The notes: generated from the sequence alone by a model not told the origin. 24,798 nucleotides of DNA from CAIKAP01 sp964574605 (GCA_964574605.1 CAZNOK010000056.1:1-24798); one strand, 5' to 3'; counted from the first letter of the stretch, positions 7,081 through 13,488 are shown. Translations and numbers: made by a program.

Positions 7081-7683
7081 ATGCAAATCCGAATACGAAG
7101 AATAGCGGTTACTGCTGGCTCGCTCGGTTTCGTCGCGCTAGCTCTAATCTGGCTATCCGGTCGCAGAGCTCAGCTTGCTTGCGATTGCTTAATGGCCCCG
7201 CAAAAAGACGAGTATTCGCGATACAGCACCTGTTTTACATTCCTTCCGAGTCGTTACATGCTGACACGTGAACCACTCGGACATTCTCCCTGCTGGGTTG
7301 TGTCCTATGTGGATCGTTCGGGGTATCATTCCATAGCCTTCAATGTTGACATGCTGGGGAATATGCTGACCAGCGGCAAGGGTATCACAGCACCTAAAGT
7401 CGCTGAGCGTGAGAGAAGAATACGTCCACAGCGCGAGCAACTGCAACGATTGATTGCACAAGCAGATGTAATCATTGAACCTGGCGTCAGCTACTCCAAG
7501 CTCGTCGAGACACTTGGACCGCCTAATCGAGCGACAACGAACAATGGCTGTGTTTTCATTGAGTACAACTTTCCGGAGTTCCTGGATGCGATGCTGGACA
7601 GTCCCAATCTAATAACAGTCGGTTTCACAGCTTGTGTATCGAATAACGTTGTGGTCTGGAAGGGACGAATAACGCGGGGATGA
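7081..7683 (+). CDS. Membrane-anchored hypothetical protein with a BamE/SmpA-like C-terminus
   Basis: The protein has 200 aa. The start is supported by AAGGA at 7071-7075, 5 nt before the ATG. Residues 8-26 (AVTAGSLGFVALALIWLSG) form a single membrane anchor or uncleaved signal, followed directly by Cys-containing ACDCLM. The C-terminal part (VIIEPGVSYSKLVETLGPPNRATTNN...FIEYNF) resembles the small SmpA/BamE-type alpha-beta fold, with its motif of Gly, a short helix, then LGxP. This similarity is by eye only. The gene is more A+T-rich than the flanking chromosome. It sits between CR copies 1 and 2 as a single-gene cassette. Function unknown. Confidence 0.75.
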   Translation: MQIRIRRIAVTAGSLGFVALALIWLSGRRAQLACDCLMAPQKDEYSRYSTCFTFLPSRYMLTREPLGHSPCWVVSYVDRSGYHSIAFNVDMLGNMLTSGKGITAPKVAERERRIRPQREQLQRLIAQADVIIEPGVSYSKLVETLGPPNRATTNNGCVFIEYNFPEFLDAMLDSPNLITVGFTACVSNNVVVWKGRITRG

Positions 7684-7706
7684 TATGACGTTGAACCTTC
7701 TGTCAG

Positions 7707-7725
7707 CCGGAACAAAACCGGAACA
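7707..7725 (+). repeat. Spaced direct repeat CCGGAAC-AAAA-CCGGAAC (copy a)
   Basis: It lies 24 nt after the stop of the 7081 gene and 16 nt before CR copy 2. The same motif recurs at 10363, 21647, 23150 (reverse, one change) and 24589. It cannot fold into a hairpin on its own. Confidence 0.88.
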
Positions 7726-7740
7726 TTTCTCCAGTTCATC

Positions 7741-7799
7741 CGACGCCGCGCCACGCTTGACACGACCAGACCACGGTGACAATCTCCACGCGAGAAACC
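7741..7799 (+). repeat. CR repeat copy 2
   Basis: This fullest copy begins CGACGCCGCGCCACGCTTGA and ends GCGAGAAACC. An in-frame TGA at 7777-7779 inside the repeat means the following gene cannot start earlier than the repeat's end; its GTG is at 7801. Confidence 0.92.
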
Positions 7800-7800
7800 C

Positions 7801-8043
7801 GTGACCGCAACAAAACGACAAGCTTTCAAAGTCGGGGACTTCGTTACGATCAAAAAGATTCCCACAGGGTTGACTGATACAGCGGGCATCAACACACCTG
7901 AAGTGTTCAAGCGGGCACTTGGCAAGACATTCCGTGTCGAGGGCTTCGATGATTACGGCCATCTGAAGTTGGAGGTCACAAAGCTCGATACCATTTGGAT
8001 TGAGCCGGAGTTTGTCGTTCGCGCCAAGCGAAAACGAAAATGA
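7801..8043 (+). CDS. Small basic hypothetical protein, SH3-like
   Basis: The protein has 80 aa with a GTG start directly after CR copy 2; an in-frame stop within the repeat forces the start to be here or later, and no Shine-Dalgarno is visible. The sequence (KVGDFVTIKKIPTGLTD, then ALGKTFRVEGFDDYGHLKLEV, then DTIWIEPEFVVRAKRKRK) has the alternating strand pattern of a small SH3-like beta barrel and a basic tail. It has no signal peptide and is presumably cytoplasmic. The stop lies 7 nt before the next gene, so both genes form one cassette. Function unknown. Confidence 0.72.
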   Translation: MTATKRQAFKVGDFVTIKKIPTGLTDTAGINTPEVFKRALGKTFRVEGFDDYGHLKLEVTKLDTIWIEPEFVVRAKRKRK

Positions 8044-8050
8044 GGAAACG

Positions 8051-8488
8051 ATGAACAAACCACCAAGCTTGATTCCTCTCCCGATGAAATTGCTCGGTAT
8101 CTTGTGGGCGTTGTCAACGCTGTACCTGCTTTATGGCGTTTATGGTAATTTGTTGATGATATGCATGTATCCCGACAGCGCTTCGTACATGCGAAAGCTG
8201 GGAGTGTTCTTTGGCGTCGCCGCAGTTCTTTCGATGGGCGTCGCCGCCGGAATGTTCCGACCCCAGAAACCTCTCTGGTTCTTGGCTCTCCTATTGTGTC
8301 CCGGCATCGGATGGTATTTTCTGTCCATCCTACCGAGGGTGCTTCTCCATTTCAGTCTCTCCGGCGTGTTCATGGCATTGTCGTATTTGTCGCTCTATGC
8401 AGTTACGTTCGTCTACTTGCTGTGTCCGACTCCACGCACGTTGTTCGGGATTAGCCGCGCCACGCTTGACACGGCCAGACCACGGTGA
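8051..8488 (+). CDS. Four-helix membrane protein of unknown function, C-terminus encoded by CR
   Basis: The protein has 145 aa. The start ATG has GAGGA 5 nt upstream, overlapping the stop region of the preceding gene. Four hydrophobic segments are visible: LLGILWALSTLYLLYGVYG, LGVFFGVAAVLSMGVAAGM, LWFLALLLCPGIGWYFLSI and VFMALSYLSLYAVTFVYLL. The last residues, RATLDTARPR, and the TGA stop are read from CR copy 3, so the gene has run into the repeat. This suggests the native C-terminus was lost or that the repeat inserted near the end. No family is recognised. Confidence 0.75.
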   Translation: MNKPPSLIPLPMKLLGILWALSTLYLLYGVYGNLLMICMYPDSASYMRKLGVFFGVAAVLSMGVAAGMFRPQKPLWFLALLLCPGIGWYFLSILPRVLLHFSLSGVFMALSYLSLYAVTFVYLLCPTPRTLFGISRATLDTARPR

Positions 8489-8508
8489 CAATCTCCACGA
8501 CGGAAACA
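8454..8508 (+). repeat. CR repeat copy 3 (overlaps the end of a CDS)
   Basis: GCCGCGCCACGCTTGACACG, then GCCAGACCACGGTGACAATC, then TCCACGACGGAAAC. It supplies ten C-terminal codons and the stop of the preceding gene. It shares ACGGCCAG and GACGGAAAC with copy 4, marking copies 3 and 4 as the closest pair. Confidence 0.92.
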
Positions 8509-8539
8509 GAGTTGAATCAGCCTGATGCGATCAGTTTTC

Positions 8540-8959
8540 TTAGTCCACGTGCATAGATCGAGGTTCAATCATGATCACGTTGGACTCCGGATGGAAGACC
8601 GCGCGAGTGCCGGTGCACTGAGTGATGTAATAAAGCAGCCGACCAAGTGGCACATTTGTAAGGCTACAGCCGTATCGCGGATTTCCGGGACCGGAGTAGA
8701 CTTTCAAAGTGGGAATATTCTCCCCCGCTGCTGAAAACGCATCTTGTATTCTATGGACTGCCTTCCTCAAGGGCTCGTCTGTCAAAGTAATGGACGGACA
8801 TTTCTCACTCAAGAATGTTAGGTTCGCTCCTCGGGGGGCGCGTACTACTGCATATTGAATCTCGTGGCTACCTTCTATTAAAGACCTCTGTCTGTCCTCC
8901 CAAGAACTCATGCCACATGAACACAGCAACGTTGTCATCGCAAGGGCCAACGTTAGCAC
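8540..8959 (-). CDS. Lipoprotein with an STN / secretin-N-like domain (inverted cassette)
   Basis: The protein has 139 aa. I place the start at a GTG (8959) with AGGAG 3 nt upstream, because it gives a clean lipoprotein signal, MLTLALAMTTLLCSC, with Cys15 as the lipidation site. The longer open frame begins inside CR copy 4 and is an artefact. The mature region (PSITLTDEPLRKAVHRIQDAF, then YGCSLTNVPLGRLLYYITQCTG, then NVIMIEP) follows the STN/secretin short-domain pattern: a strand, the NVPLxxxLxxI helix, then a strand ending in I-E-P. Such domains occur in TonB-dependent receptors and secretins, but there is no pore domain here. It is the only array gene in reverse orientation. Confidence 0.68.
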   Translation of the reverse strand: MLTLALAMTTLLCSCGMSSWEDRQRSLIEGSHEIQYAVVRAPRGANLTFLSEKCPSITLTDEPLRKAVHRIQDAFSAAGENIPTLKVYSGPGNPRYGCSLTNVPLGRLLYYITQCTGTRAVFHPESNVIMIEPRSMHVD

Positions 8960-9070
8960 TGACTCCTGATGACTAAGGATCCCTTTTATCCAAACATTGC
9001 GTATTGTGCCTTTCACAGCGTAGCCGATAGTGTAGGTGGCCTCACACAACTGGTCAATACCATCGTACCC

Positions 9071-9125
9071 GCCGCGCCGCGCTTGACACGGCCAGACCAC
9101 GGTGACAATCTTCACGACGGAAACC
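9071..9125 (+). repeat. CR repeat copy 4
   Basis: GCCGCGCCGCGCTTGACACG, then GCCAGACCACGGTGACAATC, then TTCACGACGGAAAC. It lies between the inverted lipoprotein gene and the small leader ORF at 9128. Confidence 0.92.
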
Positions 9126-9127
9126 GT

Positions 9128-9196
9128 ATGTTAGTGGAATCTATGAGACAATTCCTAATTCTGCTTCTAGCCGTTACCACTACACCAAAATACTGA
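9128..9196 (+). CDS. Possible 22-residue leader peptide or remnant signal peptide
   Basis: An ATG 2 nt after CR copy 4 opens a 22-codon frame, MLVESMRQFLILLLAVTTTP then KY and TGA. Its second Met begins a textbook signal peptide (MRQFLILLLAV). The stop overlaps the GAGAGG ribosome binding site of the next gene at 9210. It may be a translated leader or the stump of a lost secreted cassette gene. No Shine-Dalgarno is seen for the ORF itself. Confidence 0.3.
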   Translation: MLVESMRQFLILLLAVTTTPKY

Positions 9197-9209
9197 GAGG
9201 ACCGGAATC

Positions 9210-9728
9210 GTGAAGATAACATTCATCGTCCTGCTGGCTGCTGTTATCACGGGCTGTGCAACTAACAAAGGAAGCTCAAGCCATTTTCCGCCGGTGGTTC
9301 GGGAAATGAAACAAGACTGCATGATGTTGGAGCACATTCTCGACATGAGTAAATCGAGTACCTATGTGGAAGAAGGTTTTGTTTTTATTTTCCTTCCCAA
9401 AGGACATGCGCTCCACCCACCATCCAGATTGAGAATGGCATTCGATGAGTCGTTCAAGCCGGGAGAATACTTGGCGAAGTCATCTGTGTTTGCACCACCG
9501 AAAAGAAGTTTCTGGGGCTTCTTTGACCGGGAAGGACGCCCAGTGTTTCTTCTTACGCAGTATATCGGCAACGCATTCGGTGTGGTCGGTCTCCGCCACG
9601 TATGGGGGCAGGTCTATCAGGCGACTTCCAAGACGGACTGGAACGGTACTTTTGTCTCTCCCGTGTTGAGCAGAGAACTCAAGCGGCTACAAGAGAGTCA
9701 GCGCTTGAAACTTGAGGATGACCGATGA
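9210..9728 (+). CDS. Hypothetical lipoprotein
   Basis: The protein has 172 aa with a GTG start; GAGAGG at 9195-9200 lies 9 nt upstream. The signal MKITFIVLLAAVITGC carries a good lipobox (VITGC, Cys16), so it is predicted to be a membrane-anchored lipoprotein. The mature part has no family I recognise. It contains aromatic-rich patches (EEGFVFIFLPKGHALHPPSR, KRSFWGFFDREGRPVFLL) and a charged C-terminal helix, SRELKRLQESQRLKLEDD. Base composition is lower in G+C than the flanking chromosome. It is a single-gene cassette between CR copies 4 and 5. Confidence 0.75.
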   Translation: MKITFIVLLAAVITGCATNKGSSSHFPPVVREMKQDCMMLEHILDMSKSSTYVEEGFVFIFLPKGHALHPPSRLRMAFDESFKPGEYLAKSSVFAPPKRSFWGFFDREGRPVFLLTQYIGNAFGVVGLRHVWGQVYQATSKTDWNGTFVSPVLSRELKRLQESQRLKLEDDR

Positions 9729-9751
9729 GAAGTATGACAACGCATGGTGTA

Positions 9752-9803
9752 GGTGGTGGGGGCTAGGTGTACCCACACCGCCGCGACCGCCCCCCACGCC
9801 ACC
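9752..9803 (+). repeat. Nested G/C-rich hairpin after the lipoprotein gene
   Basis: The outer arms GGTGGTGGGGGC (9752-9763) and GCCCCCCACGCCACC (9789-9803) are complementary with a small bulge. Inside them GGTGT-ACCC-ACACC forms a perfect stem. There is no T-tract, so it is not a classic intrinsic terminator. It abuts the truncated CR copy 5. Confidence 0.65.
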
Positions 9804-9837
9804 GCCGCTGCGCCAGGCTTGACACGGCCAGACCACA
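9802..9837 (+). repeat. CR repeat copy 5, 3'-truncated
   Basis: It reads CCGCCGCTGCGCCAGGCTTG then ACACGGCCAGACCACA, after which similarity stops; the GGTGACAATCTCCACG half is missing. TTGACA is kept. Confidence 0.82.
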
Positions 9838-9900
9838 CTCAGGCATCTGGAGCAAAGACGGAACTTGTTTGGCAAGCGAGAGACTGTTAGCGTCTTCACC

Positions 9901-10296
9901 ATGAAGCAATTCTCCGTTTATGTGTTGGTATCGGTGGTTGCTGCATGCACAAGTTGCTTTCCAGTTCGTTACACAGCCAGAGTGGGAGTTTCAGGCGCGG
10001 TGATCGACGCCGAAAAGCAAACGCCTGTGCAAAAGGCAGAGGTCACGCTAACCTGTCCATACAGTCACTCATCGCCAGTGACCGTTAGCACATTACCAGA
10101 TGGCAGTTTCTATATTCCACCGATAATGACATGGGGTATCTATGTGGTTCCCGGCGATATTTTCCCTCTTCTGTGTTTTCTGGATGTGAAAAGCACTGGG
10201 TATCGGTCCGTATGCATAGATTTCCGATACCGATCATTAGGGCAAGGATCCACGACGAATTTCGGCGGGATTGCGATCCAGCCAAGACCTAAATGA
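9901..10296 (+). CDS. Lipoprotein with a carboxypeptidase-regulatory-like (Ig-fold) domain
   Basis: The protein has 131 aa. The signal MKQFSVYVLVSVVAACTSC gives lipidation at Cys16 or Cys19. The mature part, VSGAVIDAEKQTPVQKAEVT followed by PDGSFYIPP, has the hallmarks of CarboxypepD_reg-type domains: GxVxDxxxxxPVxxAxV, then xPDGxFxIP. These seven-stranded domains occur in cell-surface proteins. Cys residues at CPYS, LLCFLD and VCIDF could form disulphides. The ATG at 9901 is preferred over an upstream TTG because the signal begins there; the Shine-Dalgarno is poor. It is a single-gene cassette between CR copies 5 and 6. Confidence 0.78.
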   Translation: MKQFSVYVLVSVVAACTSCFPVRYTARVGVSGAVIDAEKQTPVQKAEVTLTCPYSHSSPVTVSTLPDGSFYIPPIMTWGIYVVPGDIFPLLCFLDVKSTGYRSVCIDFRYRSLGQGSTTNFGGIAIQPRPK

Positions 10297-10299
10297 GCG

Positions 10300-10320
10300 A
10301 TCACAGCCAATCACTGTGAT
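10300..10320 (+). terminator. Hairpin after the lipoprotein gene
   Basis: The perfect 7-bp stem ATCACAG / CTGTGAT has a 7-nt loop and starts 4 nt after the stop codon. It lacks a T-run, so termination is only a possibility. Confidence 0.4.
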
Positions 10321-10362
10321 GAACGATTCTTCAGCGCAGAGCTGGCTTTTCCGTTCGACATA

Positions 10363-10380
10363 CGGAACAAAACCGGAACA
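10363..10380 (+). repeat. Spaced direct repeat CGGAAC-AAAA-CCGGAAC (copy b)
   Basis: Same motif as at 7707, 67 nt after the preceding stop and 6 nt before CR copy 6. As at 7707, it sits immediately upstream of a CR. Confidence 0.88.
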
Positions 10381-10386
10381 CGCACC

Positions 10387-10444
10387 GACGCCGCGCGACG
10401 CTTGACACGACCAGACCACGGTGACAATCTCGACGCCAGAAACC
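10387..10444 (+). repeat. CR repeat copy 6
   Basis: It begins GACGCCGCGCGACGCTTGAC and ends TCGACGCCAGAAACCG. Similarity to copy 1 extends further downstream (TTGGTTTTCTGCCCGAT against TTGTTTTTCGGCTCAT). It is the last copy before the CPBP protease gene and the return to high G+C. Confidence 0.92.
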
Positions 10445-10500
10445 GAAACTTGGTTTTCTGCCCGATGAGTTTTACTGAGAAGGCGCTCCGGCCCTAGCTT

Positions 10501-11271
10501 GTGATTGGCATGAAGAGACAGTTAAATACTAGTATCCTTTGGAAGGGTAGCGATGCATGGATATGTGCCCTCATCTTGATCGCGTTGAAGTTAGGGATTA
10601 AGGGGTGGCTTCGGATTTGGGCGCGAACAAGCCGGGATATCTGCATGTGGCTTAATTCCCGTGGCTTTCAGGTTGGGTATCTAATTTTTCAAGAGGTTTT
10701 GCCTCTACTTGTAGTCTTTTGCTTTTCGCGAGCGCGTTCGATTCGGCAGTTTCTAAACGAAGTGGGTGCTGCTAAACGGCTCACTCGGGTTGGATGGTAT
10801 GCCAGTTGGATAGCAATCGCTCTTGGTTTGCTTGGTGTATATGCTGTGACTCAGAGGTTAGCGCCTATGGACTACGCTTATCGCCGGTTCTCATACAATG
10901 GAGACTGGAGTCGATGGTTCTTTATTGTGTACGGTGTTGTGTTGGTTCCATTCTGCGAGGAAACGGTTATGCGGGGATTTCTTTACCCTGCTTTCCGTCG
11001 AGGTTACGGAAAAGGGGTCAGTACACTTCTCGTCTTGGGTGTGGGAACGGTATTTCACTGGAGCCGCATGTCGGATTCGCTACCTGCGTTCATGTGTATA
11101 GGATTATTGATGCTGTTGCTGTGTGTCGTGCGGGAACAAACCGGGAGCTTGTGGGATTGTATCCTTGGTCATGCAGTCTATAACGCAACGGGGTTAATGA
11201 GTTGGCCTTTCTATGTGATCCCGGTGGTTCTTCTTTGGCCTTTGGTCGGTATTCGCAAAAAGGAACTATGA
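10501..11271 (+). CDS. CPBP-family intramembrane metalloprotease
   Basis: The protein has 256 aa from GTG 10501 (253 from ATG 10510, which is equally possible). The CPBP (Abi, Rce1-like) motifs are all present: EETVMRGFLYPAF with Glu153, Glu154 and Arg158, then FHW with His186, then HAVYN with His224 and Asn228. About six to seven hydrophobic segments surround them, so the active site lies in the membrane. Family members process prenylated or leader peptides, or act in self-immunity and stress; which applies here is unknown. It is A+T-rich (10921-10980 is 27 of 60 G+C by hand count) like the rest of the array. Its stop overlaps or nearly abuts the next start (ATGA at 11268), and its last codons hold that gene's ribosome binding site. 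Confidence 0.93.
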   Translation: MIGMKRQLNTSILWKGSDAWICALILIALKLGIKGWLRIWARTSRDICMWLNSRGFQVGYLIFQEVLPLLVVFCFSRARSIRQFLNEVGAAKRLTRVGWYASWIAIALGLLGVYAVTQRLAPMDYAYRRFSYNGDWSRWFFIVYGVVLVPFCEETVMRGFLYPAFRRGYGKGVSTLLVLGVGTVFHWSRMSDSLPAFMCIGLLMLLLCVVREQTGSLWDCILGHAVYNATGLMSWPFYVIPVVLLWPLVGIRKKEL

Positions 11272-11273
11272 AC

Positions 11274-13247
11274 ATGAAAACCAAACACGGGCAAATGGGT
11301 CGTCGAGATTTTCTTATCCGCTCGACGTGCGGGCTGGCGTTGTGCCGGTTATCGCTGGGATTGGCTGCGGGTGTAGGCCGCGCTTGTCCGCCTACGGCGG
11401 AGAAACCCTCACGTGGCGAAATGGTGAAGGAAACCGCCGCGTCGGGTGACGCGGCCTACAAGAAAAAGGCGGCGCAGCAACGGCTGTATTGGTCGTGGTG
11501 GGGCTGGGAACCGTTGGATCATTACCGGCGCACCGGCGGCGTGGTCGGCGCGGTGGACACGACCGCGCCGTGGATGCCGCAGTGGTATGACCGGCTTCAC
11601 TCGGAGGAAGTCGTCCGGATGATGGCCGGTCTCGGCGTCAATCTCGGGGTCACGCATTTCTTCAAGGGGTTCGGTCTCGTTCACGAGCGGGCCGAGCAAC
11701 AGAACACGGCGCGCTTGGTCAAGTTCGCGCACCGGCACGGGGTCAAGATTCTCGGTTACTGCCAGTCGCGCTCGATTTACTACGAGCAGTTCCTCGCCGA
11801 GGTGCCGAACGTCAAGGACTGGATTCAGCGCGATGAGAAAGGCCAGTTGCGGACGTGGGGCGGCGCGAAGTTCCGGTGGGCGCCGTGCATTCATTGCGGC
11901 GAGTTCCGCGATTATATGAAACGCGCCATCCGGATCGGTCTGGAGGAGATCGGTCTCGACGGCTTGCACTTCGACAACAATTACTGCGAGCCGTGCTACT
12001 GCGAACGTTGCGAGAAGGCGTTCCGCGCGTGGATGGCCCGTCGCCGTCCCTCCGATGTTCGGCGCAGGTCTCCTGACCTCGCCGTGAAGCAGCCGCCGAC
12101 GGAGAAATCCCCGAAGCGCATCACCGACCCGGTGGTGCAGGAATGGGTGCGTTGGCGCTGCGAGAGTCTCGCGGAGTATCAAGCCGACCTTGAGGCGCAC
12201 GCGCGCCGCATCAAGCCCGATGTGATCCTGCTCGGCAATCCGGCGTTTCCGCGCGACGCCAACGGCGCGTACCGGCGCAGCGTCTGGGCGCCGTGGCAGG
12301 GTCGTCATCTCGACCTGTTGTTCGCCGAGAACAGCAACTTCCCCGGTATCGAGAACGGCGTGTTCACGTCGCAAGTGCGCGCCTCCAAATACGGCAACGC
12401 CATCGGCTATCGCGTCGTTTCCACCGTCTGGAAGAAGAACAAGCTGACCGGTCTCGGCCTGCCCGACACCGCCGAGGCAATCGGCCTGCAAACTGTCGAA
12501 GCCTCCGCCAACAATGCCCTGCCCGGCCCCAACTGGGCGTTGCGTCCGTTGGGCGAAGGCGACAAGATGCGCGTCGAGCGCCCCGACTTGCGCGAAGCGC
12601 TGGGGAAATATCTCCGTTTCGTCCGCGCACAGGAACCGCTCTGGCAAAACGCCAAGCCCGTCCGCGACGTGGCGGTGCTGCACACGTTCGCCTCCACCGT
12701 GTTCGATAACGAGAAGACGTGGCCGCTCGTAACCGGTGCTGAGGAGACTTTGATTCGCGGCGGCTTCGCGTGGGAAGTTCTCTTCGACGAGAACCTCGAC
12801 CGCCTGAGTGAATTCCCCGTGCTGGTGGTGGCAGGCCAATCGCTCTTGAGCCAAGAACAGATTGCTGCCATCCGGAAATTCGAGAGCAACGGTGGCAAGC
12901 TGGTCGTTGTCGGTGACAATCCCGCGTTCGACAAGTCGGTGTCATTGTCAGAACTGGCCTCCACGATTCAGCGTGTCGCCGGTGACCGGTTCTCCGCGCG
13001 TCTGCGCGGGTCGGACACCGTGACGTTGAACGCCTACGAACTCGGCAAGAACCGGCTCGTTGTTCATCTGGTCAACTATGCGACAAGCGAAACGCCCGGA
13101 GGCTTGAGTCTGGAGTTGGGTGGTCGTTGGAAGAAATGCCGCAAGCTGCGTCTGCTCACGCCCGATGCACCGGAGCGCACGCTGGCCGTGCGGCCACGCA
13201 TTGAAATCCCGTCATTCAAACTCTACGCCGTGGTGGTGCTTGAGTAG
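11274..13247 (+). CDS. Tat-exported putative glycoside hydrolase (GH42-like TIM barrel)
   Basis: The protein has 657 aa. The start at 11274 has AGGA 9 nt upstream; the in-frame ATG at 11268 is 3 nt from it and is an alternative. A twin-arginine signal (GRRDFLIRSTCGLALC) predicts export. Residues from about 60-400 look like a TIM barrel of the beta-galactosidase/alpha-amylase-like superfamily, with DGLHFDNNYC (Asp229, Asp234) and LLFAENSNFPG (Glu352) at probable strand ends. About 480-580 resembles the Rossmann-like trimerisation domain of GH42 enzymes (VLVVAGQSLLSQEQIAAIR, GGKLVVVGDN). A small beta domain ends the protein. It carries a TCCGCC-TAC-GGCGGA palindrome just after the signal and an in-frame RRRSPDLA repeat fragment. 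Composition jumps to high G+C (11521-11580 is 46 of 60). Substrate unknown. Confidence 0.78.
   Translation: MKTKHGQMGRRDFLIRSTCGLALCRLSLGLAAGVGRACPPTAEKPSRGEMVKETAASGDAAYKKKAAQQRLYWSWWGWEPLDHYRRTGGVVGAVDTTAPWMPQWYDRLHSEEVVRMMAGLGVNLGVTHFFKGFGLVHERAEQQNTARLVKFAHRHGVKILGYCQSRSIYYEQFLAEVPNVKDWIQRDEKGQLRTWGGAKFRWAPCIHCGEFRDYMKRAIRIGLEEIGLDGLHFDNNYCEPCYCERCEKAFRAWMARRRPSDVRRRSPDLAVKQPPTEKSPKRITDPVVQEWVRWRCESLAEYQADLEAHARRIKPDVILLGNPAFPRDANGAYRRSVWAPWQGRHLDLLFAENSNFPGIENGVFTSQVRASKYGNAIGYRVVSTVWKKNKLTGLGLPDTAEAIGLQTVEASANNALPGPNWALRPLGEGDKMRVERPDLREALGKYLRFVRAQEPLWQNAKPVRDVAVLHTFASTVFDNEKTWPLVTGAEETLIRGGFAWEVLFDENLDRLSEFPVLVVAGQSLLSQEQIAAIRKFESNGGKLVVVGDNPAFDKSVSLSELASTIQRVAGDRFSARLRGSDTVTLNAYELGKNRLVVHLVNYATSETPGGLSLELGGRWKKCRKLRLLTPDAPERTLAVRPRIEIPSFKLYAVVVLE
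11387..11401 (+). repeat. Short palindrome inside the signal-proximal coding region
   Basis: TCCGCC-TAC-GGCGGA, a perfect 6-bp stem with a 3-nt loop, read as part of CPPTAEK directly after the Tat signal. It resembles other short palindromic insertions in this window, but its length alone could be chance. Confidence 0.5.
12057..12083 (+). repeat. 27-bp fragment of the RRRSPD element, in frame
   Basis: GTTCGGCGCAGGTCTCCTGA followed by CCTCGCC matches the first 27 bp of the elements at 3550 and 13276 with one change. It is read as VRRRSPDLA in the putative glycoside hydrolase, in the same frame as in the alpha/beta hydrolase, just after a Cys-rich barrel loop. Confidence 0.88.
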
Positions 13248-13266
13248 GGGCGCACTGCGTGCGCCC
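13248..13266 (+). repeat. Palindrome abutting the glycoside hydrolase stop codon
   Basis: GGGCGCAC-TGC-GTGCGCCC, a perfect 8-bp stem with a 3-nt loop, begins at the base after TAG. It could fold in the mRNA, but it lacks a T-tract and is the same type of palindrome as those at 13530 and 13574. Confidence 0.75.
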
Positions 13267-13275
13267 TTGTCCATC

Positions 13276-13393
13276 GTTCGGCGCAGGTCTCCTGACCGCG
13301 GCCGTGTCACCTGACCGCGACGTCTCCTTGTCCGGTGCCGACCGGGAGACCTTCGGTCGAGTTTCGTGCGAAGTCGAGAGACCCTCGCACAAC
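13276..13393 (+). repeat. Dispersed ~118-bp element (RRRSPD family), intergenic copy
   Basis: It begins GTTCGGCGCAGGTCTCCTGA and ends GAGAGACCCTCGCACAAC, matching 3550-3666 at both ends and less well in the middle. It lies in the 251-nt gap before the amidohydrolase gene. The longer open frame that reads through it from 13259 is therefore not taken as the gene start. Confidence 0.88.
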
Positions 13394-13460
13394 AGCGCAG
13401 TCTTTTCCCACCGCCGGGACGGCGGCGTTCCTGCCCAGAGATTTGCACTACACCCTGAGA

Positions 13461-13488
13461 TTGACTTCGACTGCGGAAAAACTACACT
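13461..13488 (+). promoter_or_regulatory. Candidate promoter for the M20-GH123-spermidine synthase run
   Basis: TTGACT, 16 nt, TACACT (five and four matches to the sigma-70 consensus). The ATG follows 10 nt after the -10 box and has no Shine-Dalgarno, so a very short or absent leader would result if this is used. Confidence 0.35.

Noticed and set aside
8960..9115. Longer start for the STN-like lipoprotein within CR copy 4
   Set aside because: The extra residues (MKIVTVVWPCQARR) are simply CR read backwards; an internal GTG with AGGAG gives a proper lipoprotein signal.
6958..10444. Classical integron attC array
   Set aside because: CR copies lack the paired RYYYAAC/GTTRRRY core sites and the long attC palindrome, and no integron integrase is present; a lone GTTAGAT near 7050 is not repeated at the other copies.
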